A DNA stretch of 64,000 nt from Branchiostoma floridae (Eukaryota > Chordata > Leptocardii > Amphioxiformes > Branchiostomatidae), in NCBI RefSeq assembly GCF_000003815.2, contig NC_049983.1, positions 8,318,157 to 8,382,156 on the forward strand. Reading direction: 5' to 3'. Under the pieces are notes generated by a model. The model saw only the letters and a list, made by a program, of their open reading frames with translations, was not told the origin of the DNA and searched no databases. Shown here in pieces: positions 1 to 26,299 of the stretch. The translations under genes and the position numbers were made by a program. The first letter of the stretch is position 1. Every line of letters begins with the position of its first letter.

Positions 1-651
1 ATCGATCTAGATCTAGTCTAGCATAGAAGTTCTGCTTCTTCCCGCTTCTAGGTTAGGTCACAGGATGGTAAGGTCACGAATGACATCCGCGGGCTCATTA
101 ATTTTTGCCTGATTTCAGAAAAAAATTTTTTTTTCTTCTTTGGAGATGTTTATCATGACGAAAAATTACCAAAATGAGCAAATATGTTGTGTTGTAGCCT
201 GTGATTGTAGAAGTGACACTAGCGAGGTCGTCAGGGCTGTAGTTGTAGAAGGGAAACTAGTTAGATAGTTGTAAAAGTGGCACCAATATGGAAGCCATGA
301 GTGTAGTTACCAGCTTTGTTAGTAATACCAGTCTACCTCACAAGCGTTACTTTCCCTACACCAGTACATGTCTTCAATACAGGAATGAATGCTTTGTTGG
401 CTGTGATACCATGTTTTTTCCCTTCAAATGTTGTTACAACATTTATGGTGTCTGTTTTGGAAATGTAGCAATGTTGTTTTTTGTAACCGTTTTTCCGCCC
501 CATTTCCTCAACCTGAAAAGGATGTCATCCACAGAATTTGCTGTGGCCTTATGGCGAAAATGTAGGATTGTATTGGTTTAGCATTAGTCGCTTTGTCAAA
601 TAACTTTTTGTGGTGTAAAATCTTTGTTGACACATATGAGTCTTGACCCAG
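1..651. other. Intron or upstream DNA of the GH31 gene
   Basis: No conserved exon was recognised here. The segment ends in the acceptor before the first visible GH31 exon, so at least part of it should be intron. A short piece around 515-560 resembles the interspersed repeat that also occurs near 4765, 5575 and 24090 (a GGATGTCATCC-like core). Confidence 0.5.
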
Positions 652-14771
<14,120 letters not shown>

Positions 14772-14887
14772 TGATACTTCATCGTCATAGTCATAGAGTC
14801 ACCAAAGCATAGACATAGTGTTAAAATGTCATATAATGACCGATGTGGTTTACATGGTCATCCAAATGATGATTAGAGTCTTCCTTT

Positions 14888-14893
14888 AATAAA
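14888..14893 (+). terminator. Candidate polyadenylation signal of the GH31 gene
   Basis: AATAAA lies 117 bases after the GH31 stop codon, the usual distance for a short 3' UTR. The opposite-strand receptor gene ends at 15576, and a reverse-strand AATAAA (TTTATT on this strand) lies at 14949-14954, so the two transcription units converge with little space between them. Confidence 0.6.
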
Positions 14894-15575
14894 TCTGTGT
14901 GCGAAGTCTTTGCACAAAAGAAGTACAATGTCGTTCGTCGTCAGATAGTTTATTTGCATAGAAAACTAGACTCCTAAAAACATCGGAATTCGCTTCCAGC
15001 TTAAAAACATCGGAGACACAGAAAAATACAAGCAAAGGTATGATGTTTGTGGATGCGAGAAAAACATAAAACATCAAAGCATAGACATGCCGCTGAATTT
15101 AAGACAGTTTATAACAAACATATACAGTGCAAGCAGAGAAACGCGAAAGCAAGTTTTAAAGACACTTTGATATAATTTATATCCATACAATCCATGATAG
15201 AAATAATGCTAGCAGTTTCGTAAAATAAAACCCACATTGAACTGCAAAACAATTAGCTAGTAAAACGTATCAGTAGCCATACCTACCCCTACAGCTAGTC
15301 ATTGGCATATTGCACCTAGGATACTTACAAATCCACACGTTTTTCTCCTTTACGAAATAAGTCATAGAAATACATGCCTCCGCTGCTAAGGCGTAGCCAA
15401 AAATCAAGGGACGTCATTTGGTCATTTCTGTTTTCCTTACACTTTTTAGTAAAAAAACACAATTCTATGGACTGAAATAAAATTCCAAACTTATATACAA
15501 TTAAAACGGATAAAAGATATGTTAAGAAGCTCTAGAATCAAAGTACAGCTGGATAATCTTCACTGCATCGTGTCG

Positions 15576-18500
15576 TCATAGCCACACTGTCCAATCATGT
15601 GGATAAACTGCAAATGCAATTACAAGGGGAAAGTCAAACAATGGAAGTGAATAATTTTGGAAAATCACAAAATAAAGAATCTGTGTGCAAGCTATGAAAA
15701 GGATGAAACAGGAAGAGTAAAATATTAAAAATAAATCAAAAGTAAATGAAAATAGAAACATTGTAAGCACGCTATGAATACAAAGGCCAAAGAAGGAAGA
15801 GTGAAAAAAGTAAAAAAAGGAAATATTCAAACACATCCTCAAAATAAAGATAATGTAAGTATGGTAGAAAGGCTGAATTAGGAAGAAACGAAAAATTCAC
15901 ACACATCTTTACAAAATACAAACACAGTAAGTAAGGCCGCAGCAGGAAGAGCAAAAACATCTGCAGCAACTTACGTTCGAAGAAATTGGATGTGTTGTCC
16001 TCCAGTTTTTGTACGAACTCGTTGTTCTGGTCATACTCCATCAGTTCCTTTAGATATTCCCCAGCCTCAGCTTCCTGCCCCATCTCTTTGTATATTCGTA
16101 CAAGGAAGTAGAGAGCTGGAAATGGTATGGGTTGGTCATTCAGAAATCTTGCCAAATGAAGCTGTTTTCTAGCAAGTGCTATTGTTGAACAAGCAAATAA
16201 GCAAAGCTCGCGGTCAAACAACTCATGACATAAAATGTTCAAATTGACTGAAGGCAGGGGTATGTTATTTGTACTGTGTATTTCTCATGCTAAAGCGCCA
16301 GACTTGACGAGGAAGTCTGCAATGACCATACCAGTGAAAGAAAACTATTCAAGTCCTATAAAACACACTTAGGCTCCAAGCAGATGATGGGATAGAAAAT
16401 CGTCATGCTATCTGCCTGCCCCGTTTTTCTGACAGGTAACTAATTGAAACACCGGGCTAGAAAATGTAAGGTATATTAGAATCGACCTAAAATGGAAGCT
16501 AGCCTTTTAAGCATTAGTATGTTCTCTTGGTCACTTTCCTTGCTATCTGGGCACCAGAGAGAGCAAACTAAAGCTAACAAGGCTAGAACTTACCTAGTTG
16601 GCACGCTCTGTGCCTCTGTGGGAGCACCTTCTTCTTCAGCTCCAGAGACAGTTTGGTCAGACGGGCGGCTTCCGTCAAGTTGCGATTGTCGCCGAGCAGG
16701 TAGTTTCTCGCCAGCTTGTTCAATACTGTTGTTCAAAATAATGCTAACATTAGAAATGGAATCCAGGGCAATCTCTGTAGCAACAATTGTACGATAGATC
16801 AACGACAGAGAATTGAGGACAGTTTTGTGACAGTCATAAGTTGTAGTACAAAATTTATCTGTTTGTGATGCGATAGGTTGTCGCGGACTTGCGTGGATCC
16901 TTGTCGATGGTCGGTCCTTAATAAAACCGCACAGCACAAAAATTGTACAATATACGTGACTACGCCTCTAGTACATGTAGGAAATAAGACCGATTAATGA
17001 GGGAATGTACTTTTTAAAAATAAATAAAAACGATATTTGTATCATTAACATACATACATAGCACTCGTATACAATCTTCGACGAAATTCACTTCATCCTC
17101 TAATGTGTTGGAGGTACAATATTGGCAGATTCTTTGTTCTAGAGGAGTGAGGTTATTATGCCTTCTTGATTCAATTCAAAGTTTGTCGCAACCGATTCTT
17201 AGTTAAGCGATGAATAAATAGTGCGCTCACCAATAGCCACGCTGATATGCTCCTCACCAAACACTGCCCGCTTCATCTTCAGACTGGCTTTGATGAGTAT
17301 TTCTGACTCTTCCAGACGGCCGAGCTCCTGATAGAGCGCCCCAAGGTTATTGTAAGCTGGAAAATATGCCAAATTATTTTACAATATACAAATGTATGAA
17401 TTCATTCTATATTTTTGCTTTGGTTTCAGGATTAGTATATTGCTGATTTGAAGTGACAAAAGTACCTTCATATCAGGATTTTTTAGTCAATACAATTTTT
17501 AAGACATAAAAGGCGATTCTATGATCATTGACAAAACTTTATATAGTTACTTTTTGTTGAGTATTAACATAACAAGAACCAGAGCAAAGTGGCGTTGCAC
17601 TTACATATTTTTTCAGCGCAACTTAAAATTAAACATTTATCATAACTTTGTCATCAAAAGAAGAGAATGCTAACGACATCAAGAGTAGACTACAAAAAGG
17701 TACGATATAGTAGCACAAATAAGAATAAAGGGTCGGTGTACATATTGGTATATAGATGTTTTTAACACAAACGAATAAACTTTTGACAAACGTAAACTCA
17801 CCCACGGCGATCATGTAGTGGTTGGAGATATTTCGTTTCTCGTGGAAGGTTTTCTTTAGCCTGAGGGCTGTCTGCAGCATCCTCTCTGTCTCTTTGACGT
17901 AATCTTCGCCCATCTCCGTTAAATTCCGGCGCTGCCGAGCACGCGCCACGGCCTGGATACCTGAAATTATAAAAATCGATGAAAACGTACACAACACCAT
18001 GTTCTTCAAATACAATTCAATCACTACAACTGGATAAAAAAACGGATATTTACTTCCGGACGTTTCGAGAGACATCCATCTCTCTTCTTCAGCGTCACTA
18101 GACTGAACTAGCAGAACAATTCAAACCAAGTACAGTTACATAAGCAATGAAAGAGAAATGTGGAGCACATGATTGTAAACATTAACAACTGCAAGATAGT
18201 AAAGTACTAATGCTGTGTAAAGATATTCTCATACCCACTGAGCGATCAAAGATATTCGACAGATCGCGCTTTCATGGTGTGTTCTGTCATCTTTTAAATC
18301 ATATTTTTACATCTTGCCTCATACTAGTATTCAAATCATTAAATTACGGGTCACGCAAATCCAATTTTGGTTTCTCAGCGACCGTCCTCTAGTGGACTAG
18401 GGGTCTTACCACAGGCGACTTCAATATGGTCCTGTGGATACAGCTGTCTGATCAGTCTCAGGGACTCTTCAAACTCCCGCTCGGACTTGTCCAGCTCCAG

Positions 18501-21500
18501 CAGTTCAAAGTAGGCCTTTCCAAGGTACCGTTTTGCTGAAGTAAAAGTGAAATAAAAAAAAAAAGACATTTCGTTTGCTGTATCTTTTTAGCTGGAGGCT
18601 AGCTATAGTATGGCCCAATGGTACTGATATTCATAAGGATAGCATATATTATGTCCATCCCATGAATTGGAAAAGCGATTAGTGGATACGATTCTTGATA
18701 TGTTGTATTTGAGATATGACTAACGTCTGCAAATTGCAGAATACACGTCTTCATCAGATTTCTAGATCATTATGAGGATGTGGCGCGTTGTTTACACCAA
18801 GTGACATTTATCTAGTGCAAAGCCACATACCTATTGCCAGTTGATATTTGTCTTCTCTGTTCAGAGCCTCGGTAGCGCGCACTGCCAGTTGGAAGATCTC
18901 CAATGCCTGCTCCGACTGCCCGTCCCTTCTAAGGTACATCCCGACAGCGTTGAACAGAGGAGTTGGGTCTTCGATTTGTTGTAAGCATTCCTCCTTCCTC
19001 GAGCACGTCTCGACGTCGGCTGTGCTCGTTTTCTTCCTCGGGAATTTCCGGACGACCTCGGAGACGGTCTGCCCGACGATGAGTGTGTTGGTGACGATGG
19101 AGTTGTACTTGATGTGTTTGTCGCGATCGTTGAAGGACACGAACATTCCAAGAGACACGGACGTGGCGTTGGGGAATATCGCCTTCAAGATTCTGATGCC
19201 GTTACTCAGAGCTAAGGTCATCTTCTGCGGCTTTTCCTTCAGGTCAGACCGAACAACCGTCTGTAAGAGCCTTGGTATAGTGAAGTACATCTTCTCCCTT
19301 TGGACGTCATCATTTTCTTCGGTTGGCATCTCGCCTGTTTCTTCCCCTTGGTGTCTTTTGATGAGAGAGTACCTCTCTAATCTCATTAGGATCGTGTTCA
19401 GGTTGTCCGAAATCTCGATTTCCGATACAGAGGAGCTGTTCTCTCCTCCTAGTAGCTCGTCTCTGAGTCTTGAGTCGGTCAGATTCACGGCTGCACGCAC
19501 GAAAATCCACTCCGGAATGGCCAAGTCAAGAAGGGAGCAGATCTCCAACAACTGGATTGCTGCAGGATGGTCCTTTTGCAGCTTCTCGGCACTGAGCAGC
19601 ATGCTGCTTTTCACGTTGATCGGCAGATCGCCGTGTTCCTCGCCAAGAAGGCCCGTGGTTTTCCGCCGGTACAGCTCTAGATATCGCGCGAAGGAGTACT
19701 TGTTGTACCTCATGTAGGCACCGGCTTTTTCTAACGCTAGAGGCAGTCCGTCGAATCCGTTTTTTCCTACAAGAGTCTGTAACGCTTTGTATTCGTCGGA
19801 TTTGGACTCTTTCAGTTCTGTGCGTTTAGATACGGCCTCTTGTAGAGTGAGGTCCCAACGGCGTCGGATCAGGAACAGTTCTGCTTCTGACTGGTTCAAA
19901 CCGGTGACATCGTATACCGCGGTGACTGTGCCGTCCCATACGCGCTTCCAGTCGGTGTAGTCAGAAGCGATGATGATGTGTCCGCCCTTCGGTAGGGAGG
20001 GGAAGTACTCCCGCACCAGGTCGGGACTGCGCACCCCGTTCAGGACCAGCATCCAGTTGTGGTTGGTCAACAGCCATTTCGTCACGACCCGCAGGATATT
20101 CTCGTGGGTGTAGTCTTTTAGTTCCAGAGACAGGCCGATATTGGCCATCTGGTGTGACGGACAAAAACAAACGTACAAAAATAATGAATATGGATCGGTT
20201 TAGTAAAAATGATACCAAAGTCTTCTGCAAGTTAAAATGGAGATGCCGTAAATCTATTGATTTGTATATCGTTTTATCCAGTGATATTTATCTTCAAGCT
20301 TGACTGTAACATTGAAGAGAGTTAGATATCTAGGTGAAAAGATATTCAAGCTAACACATACCCAAGCAACTGGACAGATTTATAAGCAGTTAGACGTTTC
20401 AGGTTGAATCCAATACCATCAGTGACAGAGAAAGCTTGAATGTGTTCGGCTATTACTATTCCGAACACCGCTACATGAAAATGACAGTTAAGAGGTGATC
20501 GGATTGTATGTAAGATTATCAAAGGACCGTACCATTTTCTCCAGCCCAACGTTGAGCCGTTGTCTGGAGGAGCAGGTGAGCCAGAAGATGCCTCCCCGAA
20601 ACCTGCCCTGGTGGTAGGATCTCAGCGCGTACTGGATCGCGATTTCCGTCTTACCGTACCCGGGCAGACCCGTTAGTACCTGCGGGAGACACATACATGG
20701 TGTTACATCATGAACCTGCCCTGGTGGTAGGATCTTAGCGCGTACTGGATCGCGATTTCCGTCTTACAGTACCCGGGCAGACCCGTCAGTACCTGCGGGA
20801 GACACAGAACATGGTAAACATTACATCATGAACCTGCTCTGGTGGTAGGATCTCAGCGCGTACTGGATCGCGATTTCCGTCTTACAGTACCCGGGCAGAC
20901 CCGTCAGTACCTGCGGGAGACACAGAACATGGTGTTACATCATGAACCTGCTCTGGTGGTAGGATCGCAGCGCATACTGGATCGCGATCTCCGTCTTACC
21001 GTACCCGGGTAGACCTGTTAGTACCTACGGAGACACAGAACATGGTGTTACATCATGAACCTGCCCTGGTGGTAGGTTCGCAGCGCGTACTGGATCGCGA
21101 TTTCCGTCTTGCCGTACCCGGGCAGACCCGTTAGTACCTACGGAGACACATACATTGTGTTACATCATGAACCTGCCCTGGTGGTAGGTTCGCAGCGCAT
21201 TCTGGATCGCGATTTCCGTCTTACCGTACCCGGGCAGACCCGTTAGTACCTACGGAGACACATACATTGTGTTACATCATGAACCTGCTCTGGTGGTAGG
21301 ATCGCAGCGCGTACTGGATCGCGATCTCCGTCTTACCATACCCCGGCAGACCCGTCAACACATGCGGGAGACACAACATGGTGTTACACCCAAAGAAGAA
21401 TAGTAATTACAAAATATATTTGTTTTTTTTTAATCAATTTTGGCTCTATGGCTCACAATGAGTAAAAATTAAATCTTCACCTTAACATTGTGCATTCAGG

Positions 21501-24500
21501 CCGTTTTGTTCCATACACATAAAGCAGTTACGAATGTAAATGTTTATCTTTCCATCAACTTTGTCTTTCCTTGTCATCTCTCGATATTTTTATTTTCAAA
21601 TCTCTGTAATACTTTTTATTTCATTTTACAGGGTATCAATTATTATCTCGGTATTTTGACTAACTTCTGCTTCTGTGCAGCGGTATAATTTTGCTTCTGT
21701 GTTGCAAATACTATATTTCAATGATGACTCAATACAACTAAAGACTTACCTGAACCAAAGTGTGACTTTTCATCTGCCCGTACCACATGGAGAAAAACCT
21801 GTCGTGCTCCGACTGCAACTTGCTGAGGTAATCCTCGTGGCCGGTGAAATAGGGCGTGGGGTAGGGCACTTCACTGAAGGGAATCCCAATACCTGGAAAG
21901 GTATAAAGTACGAGAGTGATTTATCAAAAATACCAAGATCGGTGTAGAAAAATATGCTCCAAGAACTTATATTTAGTAGTCTGGGAGGAAAAAACTTACA
22001 AAATTCCTAGCATACGTAGTCTCGTAGCATATCCTGTACATAATATACTAGTAGCCCAATATAAAAGAATGATAGCTTGAAGTCTCCTAATCATTTTGAT
22101 TAAGATATGTTGTTCTATAATTTTGTGAAGAACTTTCGATTTGTATAAAGAGACAAAGGAGGAATTTAGCTGACTAGTTCAGGAACGAATATCCTACCTT
22201 TAGGAACCCCCAAGACACTTCTCAAGCGCTCCTCCTCGGGAATGAAGCGTCCTATGAGGAAGACGGAGCACACAAACACAAGAGCAGCAAGAAAGGACAA
22301 GAGGACCACCCTCAGAACAGTGGGCGCGCTGGGAACAGGTAGTGGGTCCTCTGGTACCGGGGCGACAGGGACTGCAGGGGCGGGAGGGAGATCGTCTACA
22401 ACCGGTAGTGGTCGATCTCCCTCGTCGTACCGTGGTAACTCCGGCTCGGCGTCCGTGGTGAGATCTGCTGCGTCCGTCGCTACAATCAGATCCCACTCGC
22501 GCTCGTATCTCTTCAACGTCCACAACGGCACTCTCAGAGACAAGTCTCTACACGTGGTTTTCAACTCGCAGACGTTGTCCTCGGATATGACGCCCTTTTT
22601 GTCCAGCACCGTGAACAGTTCCCTGCCGTTGGTTACGCGTTCGAACTCGCCGACATGCAGGTGTGCTTTACACACGAACTTGAGTCTCTGGAAGTCTTCA
22701 CTGGTCAGGTTCTTACTGATGTAGTCCAGACAGAGCCTGTAGGAGACTGGTCGCGATCTTGAAGGAGAGTGTTGAGGATGTCCTATGCCAAGGTGACCTG
22801 GGAAACGGACAAAAGCTCATGTAACGCTAGCTCACCTTTTTCCGCGGGTAACCTATGTCCGTTGTTTCTGCAAACAGGGTGTGTAGGGGTACCAAATCAA
22901 CGAACGATGGTTTCAATTTAGAATACTTTCAAAATATCACAGTTTAAAAGCACCGTCCCTAGAGTTGATATCCCCAAATACCCTGTTTTAAAAAACAACG
23001 GACATAGGTTAGCCCGTGGATAAAGGGGAACAAGCGTTAACCTCTATGTCGGTTATCTTATAGATGCAAGTGCATCAGTATTACGTATTCAGGATTAGTA
23101 ACATTTGCCATCTTGATTATAGAGTATTTGATAAGTAATAAACTCTTGTCGTTCTTTTGGTACATTTACAATCAAGAGTTTGCGTATACCAGAACAAAAC
23201 TAAAAGAACCATTGCTGAATGTTGAACGTTAACTTACACAGAGCTAAGCTTATGCATCACAGATTGTAGAAATGAGTCCGAACTAATACATAAGATTAAG
23301 TTCTGCCAATGTATGAAGACGGTGTTGTACATAATTTAGTTATAAAAGTCGTTGGAACCTGTCTTTGTATTACCACTGTGCATGGTTGAATTCTGAAAAC
23401 AAGGAGCTAATAAAGTTGAGATGATTGGTGGAAAAGAAATGTACAGTAGCAAGAAAACAGCTGAAATGTTGGACAGCAAACGACCGTTTCTGATTTCGGA
23501 CAGTTACCGTTGCTGAGCGTTCTGAATGCCTCCTCCTCGGAATAAACATTCTCCCCTGTGTCCCCTTCCCGTCTGCGTGCAGCACGTACTCTGTACGTGA
23601 CGTCAGGTTCCAGGTTCTGTAGTCGGACGTTTTGTGATCCTGCGTGCATAGATACAAACATGTAATGTATCCGTAACGTAAAACCACAATCATGGTGCAG
23701 TTTGACAAATGGCAAATATCACCGTCCAAGATAAAACACATATCCAAGCGCTTATTTGTTTTGGCAATATTTGTCTGAATCATGATCAGTTCAGGTGTCA
23801 TACTTGGTGTCAGCCTTCTTATGGAGTTCCTACAGCATTATATCTGAAAGCATATACGTACGTGCAACCAAGACACTTGCTGGACTGACTGATGATGTGT
23901 CGCCTTCTCCAAGCAGATGCGGGGATAGAAATGCGTTTCTGACTGACTCGGCTTCTGACAGTCACTACCCTCCCGGTTTGTCTTGGGGTAAATAAGGATT
24001 GCCACAAAGCCCGGCCGATTAGAAACGTTCCACCATCTACCCAAAGATCTGCGTGTACATTAGGCCACCCTTATTCAATTTTATGGATGACATCCATGCG
24101 CGCATTGATTTTCGTCTGTGGCCACATGTGACCCAATAGCATACCCGGCCAATCAGATTTTTTTATGCTTGCCAGAAGATCTGCTCCCCATTATATTAAG
24201 GGGCACATGGTCATGGCATGGGGCCACCGTGCCCTTGTTCCCCTCTTAAAGAAGTATGGCAATAAAACACTATTGAAATGGCGACGATTGTCTAGTAGTA
24301 GTACAGCATTACTATAGATGATATAAACCAAGCCTGGAAAAGAATGGACTGGATGTGTAGTCCCGTGGTTTAACAACATTTTTTTGCCGGATTTTTCTTT
24401 TTTTTCGCCCACACGCATTAGCTTTGGGGTCTCCAGAGGATGTCATCCATAAAATGAAGTCAGTGTGGCCTTCGCTGCAAGTGTCGTACATACCTGCGTG

Positions 24501-25205
24501 TTGTACCTCTAACCATTCCGCAGTACCACTTTTCCGGTACTGTAGAATGAAATCGTCGGCCCCAATCACAGTCAGGGTGACGGAGGAGTACGTCAGTCGG
24601 GAAAACGTGATCTCCAGGGTGGTCTGCGCGATTATCGTTGTTCTCACTGCTCTCTGAAACTTAAAAAAAAAAACATACAGTATTTTTTAAGCATACAGTA
24701 TGTCAAAAAGAAGTTTAGTCAGTAGAAACTTGTAAGTATGTGTATAGTTGCTCTGAGGCCCTTCGGGTGGACTTTTGTTGGATATATCTCTTTGGATAAA
24801 TCTACAAACAGTAGCTTTTATACCCAAGACCCTTGGGAAGACCTCCCAACTGTTCCAAAGACTAAACAGTAAATGATATTGGATTAAGTCAAAATAGGCA
24901 GCTGAAGCTAGGGCACGGGACCGTGAAATATGGGGAGACCTCACAGCACTTAGACAGGTACATGTAGGAATATGTCGACTACTAATCTATTCAAATTGGG
25001 CCAGATCTATGAATCCAATAGTTATGAATAACGTTATCAAAAACAATACTTTACGTTGATAATACTTTATTAGTGATTTGAATAAAATTCTTAGGCCATA
25101 CGTAAATCATTGGACTTGACAAGTATATGGGTGTCTTTTGTACCTGAGTTTTCTTCTCCTGCCTCCTCTTGCCCCTCATGAACAGCTGTCTCGTAGGAAG
25201 GCGTT
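15576..25205 (-). CDS. FN3 - DED - hydrophobic segment - NB-ARC - TPR protein, NLR-like (5' end unresolved)
   Basis: A candidate innate immune or death-signalling switch. Thirteen exons keep frame in transcript order: 25144-25205, 24494-24653, 23508-23639, 22198-22797, 21750-21892, 20533-20679, 18831-20148, 18410-18535, 17802-17960, 17231-17356, 16594-16725, 15975-16115, 15576-15607 (about 1090 residues). An FN3 domain (exons 24494-24653 and 23508-23639, YSSVTLTVIGADDFILQYR) precedes a death-effector domain (about 22500-22745, YRLCLDYISKNLTSEDFQRL). A hydrophobic stretch follows at 22250-22318. NB-ARC begins with the P-loop GLPGYGKTE; the kinase-2 segment reads WMLVLNGV, lacking the usual acidic pair; GLPLALEKAGAYM is the GxPLAL motif. 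Five or more 42-residue-type TPRs end the protein (AYNNLGALYQELGRLEESE). The last short exon and the true start are weak points. DED-NB-ARC and NB-ARC-TPR genes are known from amphioxus; the full order seen here is unusual. Confidence 0.85.
20600..21385 (-). repeat. Tandem array of the P-loop exon's first part (7 copies, about 113 bp)
   Basis: Units start at 20600 (inside the real exon), 20715, 20833, 20947, 21060, 21172 and 21284, with spacing of 112-118 bases. Each carries the 3' splice site region and the coding start of exon 20533-20679 (VLTGLPGYGKTEIAIQYAL), then in copies 1-5 the frame meets TAA within about three codons after the duplicated part. Copies 1 and 2 change the P-loop Gly to Cys. 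Copies 3-5 have TAG instead of CAG at the acceptor, still an AG. Copy 6 has lost the AG. Only the lowest-coordinate copy continues into the full exon. Confidence 0.9.
22823..23038. mobile_element. Foldback MITE with AACCTATGTCCGTTGTT arms
   Basis: AACGCT then CCGCGGGTAACCTATGTCCG at the left faces the inverted form (AACAACGGACATAGGTTAGC and AGCGTT) at the right; arms are about 50 bases. It lies in the intron between the FN3 and DED exons of the NLR-like gene, starting 26 bases from the DED exon. Confidence 0.8.
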
Positions 25206-25599
25206 CTAAAAGAACGTAGCTAGAATAACAATTAGAGCTATCAAGTCACTGAATGTATGGAGAAAAATACTTCTGATTAATGTTGCTATTCTACATTTCC
25301 AAACTGGGGTGCGACCGGGTAGTTTTCGGGAAAGAAAAGTATGACACAAAAGACACCAAAAGAGAACGTTAACAGTCGTTGGTATTATTTGAGTAAATTT
25401 TTACGTATACATTTCTATTTTTTGTTTCCACAAACAGCTCGGCCGGGCCCTGGTTTGGAAATGCGGCATTACACTTGCCACTTCAATCTTGGAGGCATGC
25501 CTGGTCCCTGTCAACCAAGATGTCGATCATTTGTTATCTTAACGTCTATTTGTATGAGACATTTGCGATACCCAGGCAACTCGATACCTTGTTAACGTT

Positions 25600-26110
25600 G
25601 AGCTGACCCATTGCCAATCGGGACAAACTGGGTACCGTGACTAGGAATGTTTCAAGACTATGAGTATTGACCCTAGTCCCAAGACTACTACTTAATCCTC
25701 AACCCTAATCCTATTTCTAACCCTAGCCATAGACCTAAATGAAGTCGTCCTTGGCATATGCGTGTGTGAGTTGTCCTGACTGACTACTGGCTGAGTTGTC
25801 CTGATCAGACATAGTGGAATAAAAGCTCTTACAATTGTCCATAATCCCAAAACGTAAGTCCATAATTCATTATTCATAATTCATTCATACCAGTCCACAT
25901 ACCCTAATTAAGATCCACCGTCTATCTAGTACTGTCAGGACATATCGGCCCATACTCAGTCGGGACAAATCGACAACATGCCCTAAGTAGGACGGTTTCA
26001 CTCTGACCCAAATCCCAATCCCAGCCCTTAACCCTAACTAGAGTCGTCCTGGGCATGGTCGCCAGTTGTCCTGATTGACTAGGGACTGAGTTGTCCTGAT
26101 CCGATTTCTA
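25600..26110. repeat. Two direct copies of a ~75-bp motif, about 300 bp apart
   Basis: The blocks TAACCCTA, GTCGTCC, GAGTTGTCCTGA and CTGAGTTGTCCTGATC occur in the same order near 25715-25810 and 26025-26105. CGGGACAAA-containing segments precede each. This indicates a local duplication of about 300 bp, with no coding content seen. Confidence 0.5.
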
Positions 26111-26126
26111 TATTGAAAGCTCTTAC

Positions 26127-26260
26127 TCGTGGTCTCCTTTCGTCAGTGGCAGTCTCACCATTATTGCCATCATCAGTGACAGTGTCGTCGTCGTGTGTTT
26201 GGTGCAAAAACAGACCGTCCTCGTCCCCAGCCTGTTCTCCCTCCATGCTTGATAGTCCAC
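26127..26260 (-). CDS. Candidate upstream acidic exon of the NLR-like gene
   Basis: Bounded by a good acceptor (polypyrimidine then CAG, reverse strand) and a donor GTAAGA. It encodes an acidic, Asp-rich stretch containing QTHDDDTVTDDGNNGET and an internal ATG in good context that could be the start (MEGEQAGDED). Its end phase (0) does not match the start phase of exon 25144-25205, so either another exon lies between or one of the two boundaries is misread. Not recognised as a domain. Confidence 0.35.
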
Positions 26261-26299
26261 CTGAGGGAGGAAACAGAAAGATATGTTTCACTTTTCATT

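Noticed and set aside
18848-19717. 289-codon forward-strand open frame
   Set aside because: It is the antisense of the large NB-ARC exon 18831-20148, which has clear domain motifs and correct splice sites; the forward frame shows no family similarity.
22242-22724. 160-codon forward frame rich in Gly, Thr and Ser
   Set aside because: Antisense of the DED / hydrophobic-segment exon; its low complexity mirrors the Pro/Val-rich linker on the coding strand.
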